A stretch of DNA of 64,000 nucleotides from Claveliimonas bilis (GTDB taxonomy: Bacteria > Bacillota > Clostridia > Lachnospirales > Lachnospiraceae): positions 2,790,001 to 2,854,000 of the forward strand of contig NZ_AP027742.1 in NCBI RefSeq assembly GCF_030296775.1, given 5' to 3'. The number at the start of each line of letters is the position of its first letter. The first letter of the stretch is position 1. Below are positions 63,348-64,000 of this stretch, piece after piece. Position numbers and translations under genes: made by a program. The notes under the pieces were generated by a model. The model saw only the letters and a list, made by a program, of their open reading frames with translations, was not told the DNA's origin and did no database searches.

Positions 63348-64000
63348 CTAAGCTCTGTTCACGCTTCCGAACACCTTCATTTTCTTCATGGTCTCCTGCT
63401 TCACTGCCTCGATCACCTGATTCTGTATATTCGTCTGCCCCAGTCCTTCCCTGTAATTTTCATAAGCAGCCTTTGCGGCGATACAGTTGATATCCGTGAA
63501 AATATTAATCTTCGTAATTCCGTTTGCCACACAGTTTCTGAAATCGTCATCGGAAAGTCCGCTTCCCCCGTGCAGCACTAAAGGAGTTTCTATTGTACGG
63601 GATATTTCCGCAAGCCTTCCGATATCGAGTCTGGGCTTTTCCTTATACGCTCCGTGAGCCGTTCCAATAGCCACTGCCAGCGCATCCACATTTGTCCGCT
63701 TGGCAAAATCCTTTGCCTGCTCCGGCTGGGTATAAATGCTGTCATCCTCTGCATCTGTTTTTCCCAGATTTCCCTCATTGGCTCCTACATGCCCCAATTC
63801 TGCTTCTACTGATGCACCAAAGGTTCCTGCTGTTTTCACCATATCCGCCACACGTTTTACATTATTCTCATAGGTATCTGTAGAACAGTCATACATGACA
63901 GAGGTATACCCCAGCTTCAGCGCCTCCATAATCCTCTGCTCGGTTACTCCGTGGTCGAAATGCAGCACGACCGGAACAGAAGCTTTCTTCGCCATGGGAA
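63348..64000 (-). CDS. Class II fructose-bisphosphate-type aldolase (N-terminus beyond window)
   Basis: The visible 217 or so residues are the C-terminal three quarters of a class II aldolase. PVVLHFDHG carries zinc His and catalytic Asp residues, SVEAELGHVG is next, then the zinc His in AIGTAHG near the middle and LHGGSGLSDDDFRNCVANGITKINIFTD near the end. The family splits or joins fructose- or tagatose-bisphosphate-like ketoses (FbaA, GatY, KbaY). Which sugar is used cannot be decided. The frame stays open to the window edge, so an internal Met is not the start. It is upstream of the PfkB kinase on the same strand. Confidence 0.92.
   Translation of the reverse strand, partial: PMAKKASVPVVLHFDHGVTEQRIMEALKLGYTSVMYDCSTDTYENNVKRVADMVKTAGTFGASVEAELGHVGANEGNLGKTDAEDDSIYTQPEQAKDFAKRTNVDALAVAIGTAHGAYKEKPRLDIGRLAEISRTIETPLVLHGGSGLSDDDFRNCVANGITKINIFTDINCIAAKAAYENYREGLGQTNIQNQVIEAVKQETMKKMKVFGSVNRA

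Overview
The window looks like the chromosome of a gut Lachnospiraceae-type Clostridium relative (phylum Bacillota). The evidence is moderate GC, strong AGGAGG-type ribosome binding sites, a tyrosyl T-box leader, a group II ECF transporter module, a membrane pyrophosphatase, a Firmicutes-type fab-acc operon with a fused AccDA, and a complete type II-A CRISPR-Cas9 locus. No rRNA is present, so I cannot name the species.

Layout. 1-3.1 kb: type I restriction genes (partial hsdR, half-length hsdS). 3.3-5.1 kb: purine salvage (punA, add). 5.3-6.1 kb: a hydroxysteroid-dehydrogenase-like SDR. 6.3-14.1 kb: CRISPR array (26 exact repeats plus one degenerate terminal repeat), csn2, cas2, cas1, cas9, all read leftward, and a divergent tracrRNA on the + strand. 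14.4-15.2 kb: rplM-rpsI. 15.6-17.5 kb: NADH oxidase and an acetyltransferase. 17.5-19 kb: an IS110-family element whose upstream non-coding part looks like a bridge RNA. 19.4-23.3 kb: MATE pump, GH13 glycosidase and sugar kinase, two of them preceded by long perfect hairpins. 23.4-29.1 kb: flavin reductase, T-box-tyrS, DUF5714 protein, nagA, cysteine desulfidase. 29.2-32.7 kb: an Lsa-like ABC-F gene with an attenuator leader, then a PadR regulator with a SEDS-like membrane protein. 32.9-38.4 kb: H+/Na+ pyrophosphatase, truA, EcfT-EcfA2-EcfA1. 38.5-41.2 kb: cyclophilin, a C39-like protein and small membrane proteins, one of them frameshifted. 41.2-52.9 kb: a long leftward operon for fatty-acid synthesis (fabH-acpP-fabK-fabD-fabG-fabF-accB-fabZ-accC-accDA), continued by an NMO-like protein, a MarR regulator and a sirtuin. 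53-56 kb: methyltransferase, L-serine dehydratase with a structured 5' leader, tRNA-Leu. 56-64 kb: small proteins, a MIF homologue, two PH-domain membrane proteins, a two-component system, a HAD phosphatase, and a sugar kinase with an aldolase cut by the window end.

The points most worth a second look are: (a) an inverted partial repeat (anti-repeat) in the CRISPR leader that could fold onto the first repeat; (b) a tracrRNA promoter that overlaps the cas9 start codon; (c) the IS110 upstream RNA with a 12-nt segment complementary to the element's presumed left end; (d) a multi-helix 5' leader of sdaAB that I do not recognise; and (e) long hairpin leaders before the MATE and pfkB genes. All structural RNA statements are reading by eye, without folding or database search.
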